Source: Tigriopus japonicus (Eukaryota > Arthropoda > Copepoda > Harpacticoida > Harpacticidae). From it: 64,000 nt of DNA. The stretch lies in the NCBI GenBank assembly GCA_010645155.1, contig CM021312.1:5287158-5351157 (forward strand), read 5' to 3'. Position numbers and translations under genes: made by a program. Positions 35,656 through 47,809 of this stretch are shown here, piece by piece. Below the pieces are notes generated by a model. It was not told the DNA's origin. It did not search any database and saw only the letters and a list, made by a program, of their open reading frames with translations. The stretch's first letter is position 1, and the number at the start of each line of letters is the position of its first letter.

Positions 35656-36545
35656 ATTGTACTCAGTGAGACCTTGATACTCTATATCATTCTACTCTCT
35701 AGAATGCCGATAATCCTTCCTCTCAGGCCAATTCGTTATCTGTGACTGACCCAATTTTCTTGAAGTCACAAAACTAGAGTTTGCTAGTGGGGTGGAAACT
35801 AAGATATTTAGTTGGAGGGGTACCATGTAGCCACGTTATGAGACTGGAACAAGTCTTGGGAGTGTTGGGCAAAGGCACCTAAGGTCTTTCTTTTGACCAC
35901 TAACTCAGCTCACAGAAGCTTCAGAGAAAAGCAACAGTTTTGAAAAGGTGGTCACGACTTTTTTGTCAAAGTGTAAATCAGTCCAGGTTTTATTGTTATT
36001 TTTCGATTTGAATTACATCTGAAGTTATTCGTAATTTCATGGCAACAAGCAATTGTTCTAATTGGGTCTTATTCAAGTTAAAAAAAATCAAAACGGTCTT
36101 TTTTCATGTGCAACCATGTCAATTTTTCTTTGCTAATTTAGATATCGGTCTTCTAGTATTATTTATCGGCATTTATTTCTGGATGGGTGGGTACGACTGA
36201 CTAAATGCTATAAATATTCAATGTATAAAAAGGAGAAAAACCTCTTTGAATCATTGTCACAGTCAATAAACGAGAGAGAGGACGTTTAAAACGTTTTAAA
36301 TATTTTTTTTTTGGCATGAGTGAAAATATTTGAAAATGTTCCCGCGCTTTGAAAAATGACTTGATTGAATCATATTTTTACTTGAAACTCAGTATAAACG
36401 GTTCGTGAATATCTCGTAATTTCCTCACATTATTGGAGGATTCTCACAGAAAATATTTCGATTGTTTGTATTCTCACCCAAAACAGATATTAAATAAGGG
36501 AGTGCTGCGACGTAAAACAATAACCATTTTTAACTGATTTTCTAG
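35656..36545. other. Stretch upstream of the first resolved GPCR-A exon
   Basis: AT-rich. It must contain, or be spanned by, an intron leading to unidentified 5' exon(s) of GPCR-A, because the exon at 36546 begins mid-codon. I could not pick a signal-peptide exon. Confidence 0.35.
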
Positions 36546-39500
36546 ATGTTGGTTACGACCATACTGCAAGGTATCATTTCCCATTACTCATTGAGAGAAA
36601 TGCCACTGGTTATGCCTCTCAGAATGTCACAACCACATTGAAAACTGGCCCCTTTGGTTTTGATGAAGCCGTTCACATTGGCAAAAGTCAAGTGAGAGTG
36701 ATTTATTTATAAATTAAAGCCATTGCAATTCTGGTTTTGGATGGTACGTTACAGTGTGTGGTCAAATCCAATTTTGCTTTGGATCAAGATCGATGCATTA
36801 GGAACCCTAAAAACTGTCTGAATGGGTTTTCCTTGTCGATTTGGGAAAGGGTTTTGTATGGAGAGGAGGTTTTCAACGTGAAAATGTTGCATCAGAAGAA
36901 ATACATTTTGAGCACAGGTACCAAGAGTTTGCTTAAAGCTGGTCTACACGTCAAAAAAATATGAAAGAACCAAACAAATGTTCGTAGAAATGTTTTATGA
37001 CTCATCTATAGTAATAGGTTCTCCGAACATTTTGAACTTTCGATAACTATTTGTCAAATTATTCAATGAATTATTTGACGAGTAGACCAGTCTTCACAGC
37101 CAATATTTGAATGATTTTCATGATTACGGACTTGATTTTCCGTTTATTCAGGGGGAGATTTTAGTTCAGCCAATAAAAAAGCGTATCCAGGTGTGGCCAT
37201 TTACCACGAGGGAATTGACCTCATTGCTGTAGTGAGCACCGGAGAAGATGTCTGGTACTTGAAGGTCACCGGACAATTAGTCAACGAGACTTGGAGTAAC
37301 ATTGGTATTCGATGGTCAGCCTTCAATTCGTCTTCTAATTCACCTCCGTTCCACCTTCATGGAGGATTAGAGGTAAGTTTCTGAACGATCTACGCCTCTT
37401 CTTAAGTGCAGCAAGAACAGGATCAAAATTCTTCTCCAATAGATGTTTATTAATGCCAAAAAGGTGGGACAAGCCTTGCACCCAATGACACGACCAGGAG
37501 CAGACATGACCCTTGGAAATCCTGGTAAATGGACAATGGCCCCAATCTTGGAATCATTGTCCACTTTCGACGTGACTGGCGGTTCAGTGGTCCAAAAGGG
37601 TCCAGTTTTTATGGTGGGTTGTCACAGAAACGCTGAGGATGAAACCTTTAGGGATTTTGGAATGACAGGCAGTGTTTATGATGAATTGGCCTTCTGGGGA
37701 AGATCCCTAATTACCAACCAAACCGTCGATGAAGCTTTTTATTTCACTGGCGGTTTCAGTGAGTGTCTTTGTATTGTGAGGTAAAGGAAGCTCGCTCTAG
37801 TAGGGTCCATTTTTAGTGCCGGGTTTCGATGGGATCTCTGATGAAGAATGGTTGAATGTTTTGGATCATGTCCGCTTGGATGTTCCTGAGCAATTGGAAG
37901 CGGCTGGAGAGATCACTTACCGACTTTATGGATCCCGAAGTGAAGAAATGTCTTATGACCAGCTTTTAAATTTCATCAAGGAGAACGAGGAAGAAAAAAT
38001 GAACGCTTTGAAGAACGCCACAAATCAGACGAGTTCATACCACCATATTAATCAAAAGTTCTCACGAAGTCCAGAGCAGCAAATAAGTTATGATCGGCAA
38101 CGACTAGCTTCCATGACGGTTGAAAAGCTCCTGATGTCCAGAGGATCACCTTTTGTTCGACCCAAAGATCTTCGAAGGGTGTTTGTAAGCAGAAAAAAAA
38201 TCCAGAGATGCTTTCTTTAGTTCCACTGGAACTGATTCTTTTTTGTAGAAGGTAGTTGGATCGGCCAGTTTCCCCATCATTCCAACAATGGAAAATATTG
38301 AAGGGTGGAAATCAGTCCAAATGGATCCAGGAGAAGAAGGCGCCTCCAAAATTGTCAAGGAAATTATGGATTACACTCGAGATCTCCTGCAAACCGCTAA
38401 CATTAATCATCCCGAGGACTTTTACCCAATGTTCTCGGCAGCTCGAGATGAAATGGTGATCCATGCTCAATCCGATGGAATGATGCTCTCAGCCATGAAA
38501 TTTGATCCCAACCAGTTCCAAAGAACTGGAACATTGCATGAAATTCATTCGTTTTACGCTAATCATCCTATGAATCCAAATCAAGGATGGGATAAATACC
38601 CTGAGCACATTGAATTCCCAACTCGGTTCCATTTTAAAAACAGCTCCCAATGTGCTCATCTCCCTATCACATTTGTCCAAGCCATTTTTGATGGATATGG
38701 AGCAATGGCGCCACTTCGTAGAAATCCTGCGTGAGTTTAAAATTTCTGAACATATCCACGATTCGTTTACAATTGATGGTTTTTAACCGTGTTTAGGAAC
38801 ATTTATTCCAAAGAAATCAAATTGGACAGTAAAGGTGTTTCCATGGCGCTTGGTATTGGACCAGATCCAAAAGATGTCACAAAAACGCTTGATTGTCAAA
38901 TTGACACGGACAAAATGAAATATGATCCAATCAAAATCAGATTCATGCATTATGACACAAAAACAAGTCAACGGAAGTTGCTTTGGACGCAAGATCTCGA
39001 TTCCAATGTAAGTGGAACATGTGATAACTCAAATGTCAATCTGACTTTCCAACCCTACTTTTTCACACAGATCGAGCAACGAAAATGTGCCTACTTTAAC
39101 CCTAATTTTGGGCCTTATGGAGGATGGGATGCTTCTGGTTGTACCACCATCATCACAGAGCAAACAAGTACCACGTGTGAATGTTCCACTTTTGGAACAT
39201 TCGCCGTTGTAGCAGAAATCGTCCAAGATCCATTTGTGCCCGAAGAAGACGTTTGGGTGAAGGTGATCAAATATTGCGGTTTCTTCTTCTCATTGATTTG
39301 CCTTGTTCCAATGATGGTGGTCATTGCCTTATCCCCGTGAGTAAAGCTAAACCCATTTAACCAAGAACAACAACCTATTATGTAACTTTTTAGGGTGCTT
39401 CATGACATGTTCCATTGGCTTCGGTTCCATTCCGCTTTGAATTTCTTCATCTCATTGATCGTGATGCTTATTACTCAATCTGAGTCTATTTGTGAGGACC

Positions 39501-41704
39501 GAACCACCAATATCTTGTTCTCGGGACTTCAGCAATATTTCTTCTTGACCACAACCATGTTCCTGGGTTTGGAAAGCTTTGCCACATTGCGAGCCACGAC
39601 CAAAGGGATCATCGGTGGATATATATCTGCATATGTGTCCTTCAGCTATGGACTTCCGTTCATCAATATGGGCTTGACCATGTTTTTGTATGGTGAAGAT
39701 TATGGAAAGGACCCTCGGTGCTTTATTGGTTGGGAGAACTCGACAAAATTTGTCTTTTTCTACCATATCCTAATCATGGTTTCGGTAATTTAAATTTTTT
39801 ACCTCTTCATGGTTGTATTTGATTCTGAGAGGCTAAAAGAAATTAGTAAATTATGGAAATGCAATGCAATCATGCAATTTGATTACGGACATCTTGTCAC
39901 CGGGCAGGACCTCTTAATATGTAAAAAAGAATGAATTGTGATAGACCTATTCAACCATTATTCGAATACTTGCTTGGCTAATTCACTTTGATATGGAGAT
40001 AAAACTTTTGGAATAATAACAATACGTTTATTGCGACTCAAGGTCATATCAGGACGTACAAAAATATTGTGTCAAAAGTGTGTTATCACTAGGGACGGGC
40101 AAAAAGTGTAAAAAGATTTTTGGTAACATAAACACATTTATTAGCCTTTTTGCACTTTTCGCCTTTATTTGCACGATTTTTTACGAATTCGGCCTAAAAT
40201 GAACAAATTCTTGAGAGTTTGCTATTTCTTCTTTGAAAATATTTACTTTTGGAATATTTTTTTCAAATTTGAAAACTAAATCTGACTTAACACTCATCCC
40301 AAAAGTTCAGACAATCTGTCAAACAAGACACAAGAATGGCGTAAATCTCACTGAATATTGTCCTAGTATTTTTAGCACAATTGAGCACAATTAATATAAC
40401 TGAATACAAGAACATATTTTCAACAGCAACGTTTTTTTTCCTATTTCAATTACTTTTATCCCAACACAATCAGAAATTCCTTCTTTGCTGTTTGTTCACC
40501 TTTCTCATTAAGCATAATCAAAACTAGGAAGACTATCTTGAACAACAAAAGTTAAACATATTTTGAAAATCTTCCCGGCTCCCAGCGTAGGCAAGCATAG
40601 TATTGATTACTACGACTTCGATATCTAAATTTTGCTCTTCAAGATTGAAAAAAACAAAGATGACAAGAAGTATCTGAAGGTTTTTGTTTTAGAAATTTCA
40701 GTTTTTTCTGCGAATTTTTTTGAATTTTTTTGCGCTTTTCTTGGTTTTTATTTGCTCTTTTGACCTTTTTCTGCAATTTATTTTGCGATTTTGGGCTGAT
40801 TTTTGTGCAACTTTTGGTAACCAAAAACTTCTTTTGATTTGCACTTTTTGCCCGTCCCTAGTTATCACATATCAAAACTTTATGAAGTTGCATCAAATTC
40901 CTTTTTTCGAATTGATTTGGTAAATTTGAACCATTAATCTTCGCTCACTTTATAAGTCTGTTCATTCTGCTTTGAAATTCATTCACGTGTGAAGCATGTT
41001 CTTTTCCGAAAGTATCTAATATGTTGAGTTGTACGAATTGTACTTGAAGGGTCTACTTTCATCCTTTAACAAATTTTACACGAGAGCCCAATATTCAATG
41101 TGTACATTTTTAGAGGCTTCCCTGTACATTCATTGATATTATTTTCTTGTAGGTCGCCTTTGTCTTGTGCTTGATTGTGATTGTCAATTTGACCACTCCC
41201 CAAACCCGTCGAGAAAGTATCATCGATCAATTGGCCTCTCAGGGACGAGGAATGGTCATTACCGTGTTCATTTGGACGATCACTTGGTATTTCGGCTATC
41301 CAACCTACATCCGCTATCCAGATCATGAGCTCCCGGATTTCTATCCCATCTTCATTATACTCTTCTCTTGGTTTGGTGTGGTCATGTTCATCTTCTTGGG
41401 TCTGACCTCAGCTCGATTTAGAGCAGTGGTATTGAAATTTGTTTGGCCTCAGCGAGGTTCAAAATACGCCACCAAAAATGAGGAAACGGAAACGGAACTC
41501 AGCGAGATGTCCAAGTCTCCTTCAGAAGCAGATTTGAATGGGTTAGACACGGACGATGAGCAAGATGAAGAGGAAAAGGAGCCTTTCAATGAAGATCTTG
41601 AACAAGGTTTCGCAGAAGAGGATGAGCAGAAAGACAATGAAGAACCAAATTCGGACGATTTATTGGAAGGTGTTCCTAGTTCTATTGAAGAAGAGGAAGT
41701 ATAA
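36546..41704 (+). CDS. Adhesion GPCR, paralogue A (pentraxin/LamG-like + GAIN + degenerate GPS + 7TM); 5' end missing
   Basis: Exons 36546-36691, 36755-36917, 37152-37372, 37443-37758, 37817-38184, 38249-38730, 38797-39007, 39071-39336, 39394-39784 and 41153-41704 join in phase (1,037 residues to the TAA). A pentraxin/LamG-like fold spans about residues 50-290 (CIRNPKNC, GFSLSIWE, MVGCHRNAEDE, SVYDELAFWGRSL). A GAIN-type region follows (ITFVQAIFDGYGAMAPLRRNP), then a GPS-like box CAYFNPNF...GGWDASGC...TCECSTFGTFAVV. Canonical HL-T/S is replaced by TFG, so autocleavage is unlikely. Seven hydrophobic segments include ICED and CFIGW, the usual TM3-ECL2 disulfide partners. The tail is strongly acidic. 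ADGRD/ADGRG receptors have similar pentraxin-GAIN-7TM order. The last intron (1.37 kb) hosts a hAT MITE. Confidence 0.85.
40090..40860. mobile_element. hAT-type MITE (771 bp) in the last intron of GPCR-A
   Basis: Termini TAGGGACGGGCAAAAAGTG and its exact complement, bounded by identical 8-bp duplications GTTATCAC (40082-40089 and 40861-40868). TIR sequence and 8-bp duplication are diagnostic of hAT. The interior is AT-rich with no transposase frame. The intact duplication suggests a fairly recent insertion. Confidence 0.93.
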
Positions 41705-41838
41705 AATGAAGATTTGTTTTGAAACGATGACTACTCAACCGAAAAGGATTTGGCAAATATATTTTATCTGATTGTTGCAGCATTTTGACCGTGCAATCTA
41801 TTTTCTTTATTGACCACGTTGCGTAGAGACAAGCATAC

Positions 41839-42439
41839 GACGTTCACGATTCAATCGAAAAAAGCGACCTCAAGCGGCATTTATGGCATGACCTGTGGTG
41901 TAAAAAAGAGAAATTCCGAAAATACGCTCTTCACTCTGCTAAGTTTGAATGCCTCTGGTACATCCTCTGTGATTTGTAATTGGCAGCATTTAACAGCAAA
42001 TTGTTACTTATTGTTTCAAAAAACAGTCTTAAATTTTAAGGACATCAAGATTTTTGCCTCGTTTTGAAGTTATTACACGTTTAAAACGTCAACTTCAGTT
42101 TCAAAATTAGTCACCCTCTACATATGAGGAAGGAGAAAAAAGGGAAAAGGAGAAGGCAAGTGGGGCCGTCAACCAAATCAGAGCGACCAATTTCAGACCT
42201 TAAAAAAGGAGTTGGGGAAGGTTTCAGACTAGTGGACTTTTAAACACCGTTGTGACAAACCAATGCAATTTTGGTGCATTACAAGCACACAGCATTTGAA
42301 GTTAGAATAAATGGCTCTAGAATGAAACGAAAAGGAAACACCAAATACTGATAAAACTTGCATAAAAAGCGAAAGAAGTTACTACATAGACCGTGTCTCT
42401 TTCTTGTGTGTACACACCACGTTTTGAATCGTGAACGTC
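41839..42439 (-). mobile_element. Inverted-repeat DNA element copy B (601 bp), between the two GPCR genes
   Basis: Ends are the 16-bp inverted repeat GACGTTCACGATTCAA. The interior matches, in reverse complement, copy A at 23268-24535 but lacks both nested MITEs, so it represents the unoccupied state. No coding capacity. It lies 135 bp past the GPCR-A stop and may overlap its 3' UTR. Confidence 0.88.
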
Positions 42440-43036
42440 AATTGGTATTGATTATTCATTCACTACGTGACCTTTTTCTCCAGAACCTTGTAGGGGAATA
42501 ACACCAAAAGGAATAAGAATCAATCTGAACGAAGTTATGGACAGTAATTTTAATGTAGAGTGGTAAACGAGTTACTTGCTTACAAGGGTTGCGAGTTACG
42601 AGTCATTTACACCTTACCCAAATGACTTGTACTCAAATTTTGATAAAAGAAAGGAGTAAACAAGATGTTTACCACACCTAAAAAGAACTGGCAAGTACTT
42701 TTACTTTTTTTAAACATATTTATTTTTACTAAATTGCCGGTTTTCAGGTTTTCAAGAGCTTCTTGAACTAATACATTATTTGACTTTTTTGACTTGATCC
42801 TCCTAATGGCAAAAATAGTTTCCCGTAGAAAGGTTAACGTCCCCAGTGGAAAAATATGAGAAGAGAGAGTTGAAGAACTGATCATTTATTTATTTACGGG
42901 AATATTTAAAAAAGTGAAGAAGGATGCATGACTAAAATACAAATGAACAAGAAAGGGAGACAAACTATACTGTTTAACATTTTTCATCTCCTTGCATGAA
43001 AATTGTGTGTTATCTTATACATCAGCTTGCAAACAG

Positions 43037-46000
43037 TTTAAGGGCTCAATTTATGTCTGCGTTGTTGCCCTTGCTTCTACAAATGAACCAGGTACGTAAC
43101 TATTTTTTTCCGACGGATTGTTGACCCTGTTGCTTGGCAAAACACCCTTTCCAAATTCAAGGTTTGTGACCTTGTTTCCTAGCAACAATCCGAAACTAGA
43201 GTAATCAAACCCGCAAACAAAATAAGGGGTATAAAACACAAGACCAAAAGGTCAGATCCTTGCATTCCACTAAACTACTTAGTGGGATCGCCAATATTTT
43301 TTTGTAACAAACTCACACACAGGCAATCAGATCTCTATTTTCCATGATGCTTTTTAGCCCATTGCTCGGTTGATTATGCTCTTTCCAGTAAGATTTATAA
43401 CAGAAAGAACATCATCAATTGCAACTTGTGCGATCACCGAGCTTTGGAATCAATGTTAGGTGGCTAGGTTAACTACTAATTTCGCTTTTGAACTCTCTTT
43501 GAATCGCTATGATCTAGTTCCAACATCGGATGACGAGAACGTGATTGTGACGTTGCCAACCAATAATCCAGCCCTTGGTCCTGTGGAATATCCTCATACG
43601 ACCAGATACCATTGGCCAAACTTTGACCTGAACGCCACGGATCCCAATCCAGAGGATTTTGAGGTGGTGAGTGGACCTAATCTCTTCAGAGAGGCAGTGG
43701 AACTCAAACAAGGACACGACAAGGTAAACTTTTGAATAGATTTCTTCCAGTCTTGTCAACTAAAGAGTTGCAACTTTAGTTGCAACAAGACTGATAGGGA
43801 ACTCTGTTGATCAAATATACAGTGATGTGAAGAGCAAGGCATACACGGAGTGAAAAAAGATATTTCATGTCTTGCAAAGTGCATTTTCATTCAGTTAAAT
43901 TTTCCCGACAATTTGTTTTTGATGTTCTTACTAGCAATAATTATTTTCTTTCACTCACTTCTGTCTATAATGTATCTACATTTTTTTTGAGTGGGCCCAA
44001 CAATAAGTAGACAATAAAAAAATTAAAAGGCTATGGAGCTTCTTTGACCCTGCAAGGCTCAATTTTAAATCAAGACAATGAAATTATGTTGGTGTATCCG
44101 CTCTTTTCAGTAAATAGTGTTATCACATTCTAAAAAATGATTTCACGTTCAATCATCCCTAGATCAAGCATATTAAATCTACATTTTGTAAACTTTGCAC
44201 TTTGCCCTCTAATTTGGCTTTTTATAAAGTGATTAAAAAGAGCCTTATGAACGTTAGATGGCATTACTTTAGGGTCTAGTTCGAAGTTGATGACGTTAAC
44301 TTTAACATGTAATTTTGTATCTAACCTGACCTTAATCCACCCTAAAACTTCTAGTGTCTGATCGACAAGGAATTCGCAGCCGAAGATGACACTTGCATTC
44401 GCAATCCCGTCAATTGTGAGGATGGATTCAGTTTCTCCCTCTTCTTTAAACCCAATTACGATCTGGAACCTCACCAGTTCTTCAACGCCTCCAAGACCTT
44501 CTTCCAAGAATACATTGTCAGCACAGGCGGCGATAAAGGATCACCAGGCTTCGGGATCTACATTCAAGGTGGGGATATTGGAGCCGTGGTTAGTACAGGA
44601 GTCCAAGTGTGGAAGGTCCAAGTCAAAGGTGGAGCTCCTGATAACAAGACATGGACCAATTTGGCCATCAAATGGGAACCCCCTCTGTTCAACACAGAAG
44701 ATGAGCTCGAAGAACTTCTCACGGTCAAAAAGAAGAAGTTCCATGAACTGGGTGGACTTCAGCTCTATCGCAATCTTGAGCTCATTGGACAGACCTTCCA
44801 TCCTGATGAGGATGTCGAAGAAAGCGGTGGGGAACAATTTGATCAACCTGAAATCATGATCGGATGCCATCGAACTCCTCAAGATGACACCCCTCGGAAA
44901 TTCAGCCATGGATCCTATGACGAATTGGCCTTTTGGGCTCGAGCCTTGAACGCCACCGAAGAAGTATTTTTCCTCGGTGGATACAGTGAGTAACCCTACT
45001 TTAACAACCTATACTTTAAATCGTAACACTTCATTCTTTTCATCAAAACAGAGGATGTGTTTGAGGACGTGGGGACGGACGATCTGTTGAAAATCCTGAA
45101 CTTCATCGACTACGCCGATGTCAATCAAGCCGACACTGCCATCAATATCATGGATTCTATCGTCAATGGCGAAGAAGAAGAGGAGGAAGAGTTCCGGAAC
45201 ATTTACCCAGAAACCACGCCCACACCCTCAGAATCCACAGAAGACGAAAATGGAACAACTTCCACGGTTTCCAGCTCAACCACGACCACTACCACAGAAG
45301 CTCCCAAGAAAGATTCAACCAAGGATGTGAAAAACCTCATGAAAATTGCCAAGAAACTCACCAGTACCGATTCTCTGAACTACTACATAACCAAACGAGA
45401 ATTTGACGTTCGAATGGTAAGTTTGATTAACATTGAAGGTCGAAGATGGACTACATCGATATCTTATAATAATTTCAGAAAGCGGTAGCTCCCTTGGGTG
45501 AGTTTATGGGAGTGAAGGGCAAGTATGCAGAGGGTTGGACTGCTTTGAAAAAGGACAAGAACGAAGCTGGACCATTTGAGACCTTGACGAATCTAAAGAA
45601 CTACGTCAAGTACAATGTGGAACGATACACAGTGGTTCCACCAGACTCAAGATTAAGAGAGACCAGAAATGTTGTATCCACCAATAACTTTGTCATGGAG
45701 GCGTTCAAGATGACTTCGACGAATTTTGGTAAATTGGGATCGGTTCATAATGGAGGATATTTCCAATTTCCCAATTGGAACTCACCTGAATGGGCCAAGG
45801 CAAAAGCTAGTTTTGGATACACTCAAGGCCAAGATCGACCCACTGAATCAGTAGATAGTAAGGATATCGATCATTTACGGTTCATTCATTAACGTAGCTT
45901 CACTAAAATGAATTTCTGCATTAGTTTCGAGCGAGTTGTTTACGGAGGAGTGCAAAAAGAATGATGTCAATTTCGTTGGAATGATCAGTGATACCTTCCC

Positions 46001-47636
46001 TGATCATGGTCGGAAGAACCCATCGTAAGAGAAATCCTTGATCTTTAAGCAATACGTTTAAACTAACTATATTATTGCTTTTGCTCCAGTTTCATATATG
46101 CCAATCATATCGAGTTGGACAGTCGAGTAATTACATTGGATATCACAGCCAATAAACTGGACACCGATCCCGATTCTCCAACGTTCAACAAGTTCGGTGA
46201 ACGATGTGAGATTGATCCAAAATTGGCAGTCAAAGATCCTTTTATCTTGAAATTTGCCATCAAATCCAAACGAAATCACGATTTTGGCCGGAAACTAACG
46301 AGTTACTATGACAGCTTCGACGACAAACGGGTTAACAACCGACATTGTGTCATTTGGAACGAGGATATTGGACCTTATGGAGCTTGGGACACGCGTGGAG
46401 TGACCTTGGTCAAGGCTGATGATGCTCAAGCCACTTGTTATGCCACCAAATTGGGCATTTACGCAATTGTGGCCGAGATCGAGGATGTTCCTTATGCCGA
46501 AGATGATGAGACCTGGTTAAACATTGTCAAATACATTGGCTACGCAATCTCCATAATTTTGCTCTTGATCTTCATTGGAGTCATCCTTTCTTCAACGTGA
46601 GTAGTGACATTAGTACCAATTTGAAGTCACTCCAGTTCAAACCATATCGATTTGATTTTCTAGATATTTATGGGAAATGTTCCACCTGATTGCGGTCAAC
46701 ATGGCCTTCAGCTTGCTTTTCGGCCACATCTTCATGCTGATCTCGGAGTTGGATGCTGTTCGAGACGACCGGGATGCTTGTTCGGCCATTGGATTACTCA
46801 TTCTCTTCTTTTATTCGGCTCTTTCGGTGTTCATCACCATGGAATGCTACGCCATGTTTAAGGCCATCATTTCCGGCATCATTGGCGGACACACCCGAAC
46901 CTATCTTTGCTTTGGCTATGGCGTGCCTTTACTCCACATAGGCGTGTCGATCTTCATACACCTTCAAGAGATGGGAACCGATCCTCGGTGTATGGTTGGT
47001 TGGGCCAATGAGGTTAAGGAGGCCTTTTACATCCCGGTGGCCATTTTTGGAATCCTTTCCGTGTTTTTGGTCTTGGTCATGGTATGCAATATCAACACTC
47101 CAGCCATGAGAAAAGAGAGCATGGTTGAGGAATTGGGTTCTTTGGCCAAGGGTTTAGGGGTATTTGTTCTTCTCTATGCCCTTACTTGGTCCTGGTTCCC
47201 GTTTGCTTACATGCGTTTTCCCACACAAGAGTTCCCGGATTTCTATCCGGCCTTCCAAGTGATGAACTCTTTCATGGGCATGTTCTTCTTCGTTTTCATC
47301 GGATTGATGTCAAATCGATTCCGAACGGCGTTAACCGGCGGAATTCTGATGAGAAGAAAAGCTTTATTGGTGGATGAATCCGCAGATGACAATTACGTGG
47401 AGCAAGTCAATGAAGACAGCATCACCACTATGGATGATATCGAGCCAGAAGATGATGAGGATGAGGAAGATGTGGAAGCTGCTCCCCGGAGCCGACCCGA
47501 GTCTGGAAAATCTGTCATAGAAGAACAATCCGAGAATCCAGATCCTGATCTTGAAGATGAAGATGTGGTTAGTGACGATCCAGTTGAGGACAACACCTCG
47601 CCTGATCCCAATCCCAATGAAGCGGAAAAGGATTAG
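43037..47636 (+). CDS. Adhesion GPCR, paralogue B (pentraxin/LamG-like + GAIN + degenerate GPS + 7TM)
   Basis: Exons 43037-43091 (tentative; hydrophobic IYVCVVALAS, perhaps the end of a signal peptide), 43518-43723, 44355-44985, 45052-45416, 45479-45857, 45925-46024, 46090-46596 and 46664-47636 keep one frame to TAG 47634. The single 44355 exon carries the whole pentraxin/LamG-like core (CIRNPVNCEDGFSFSLFF, MIGCHRTPQDD, SYDELAFWARAL) that paralogue A splits over three exons. Next comes a Thr-rich linker (TTTTTTEAPKK), a GAIN-like region and a box CVIWNEDIGPYGAWDTRGV...TCYATKLGIYAIV. The cleavage triplet and some GPS cysteines are missing. Seven membrane segments follow, with DACS and CMVGW cysteines, and a long Asp/Glu-rich tail. 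The start Met is not identified. Confidence 0.85.
43748..43792. repeat. Short hairpin in GPCR-B intron
   Basis: CAGTCTTGTCAACTAAAG is followed after 7 nt by CTTTAGTTGCAACAAGACTG, giving two 9-bp stem halves with a 2-nt bulge. It is too short for a typical animal pre-miRNA and is probably a decayed inverted repeat. Confidence 0.6.
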
Positions 47637-47777
47637 ACAAATGCAATGATGTAGATGAACTCTATCCCTAATTTGACTTCACTTCGGTCATTATAGATTC
47701 GGTCCTAATTATTTTACAAACAAAATTCAATACAGATTTTCTAGAGCAGCAAAAACAACCTTCAATTGTAGTACTTA

Positions 47778-47783
47778 TTTATT
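47778..47783 (-). terminator. Poly(A) signal AATAAA for the MOCS2 transcript
   Basis: AATAAATAAG reads on the minus strand 27 nt past the MOCS2B stop. The convergent GPCR-B gene ends only 173 bp away. Confidence 0.6.
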
Positions 47784-47809
47784 TCTCAGTTAACTAGAAT
47801 ATGTATTAC

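Noticed and set aside
43748..43792. Hairpin as a microRNA precursor
   Set aside because: The stem is only about 18 bp, too short for an animal pre-miRNA.
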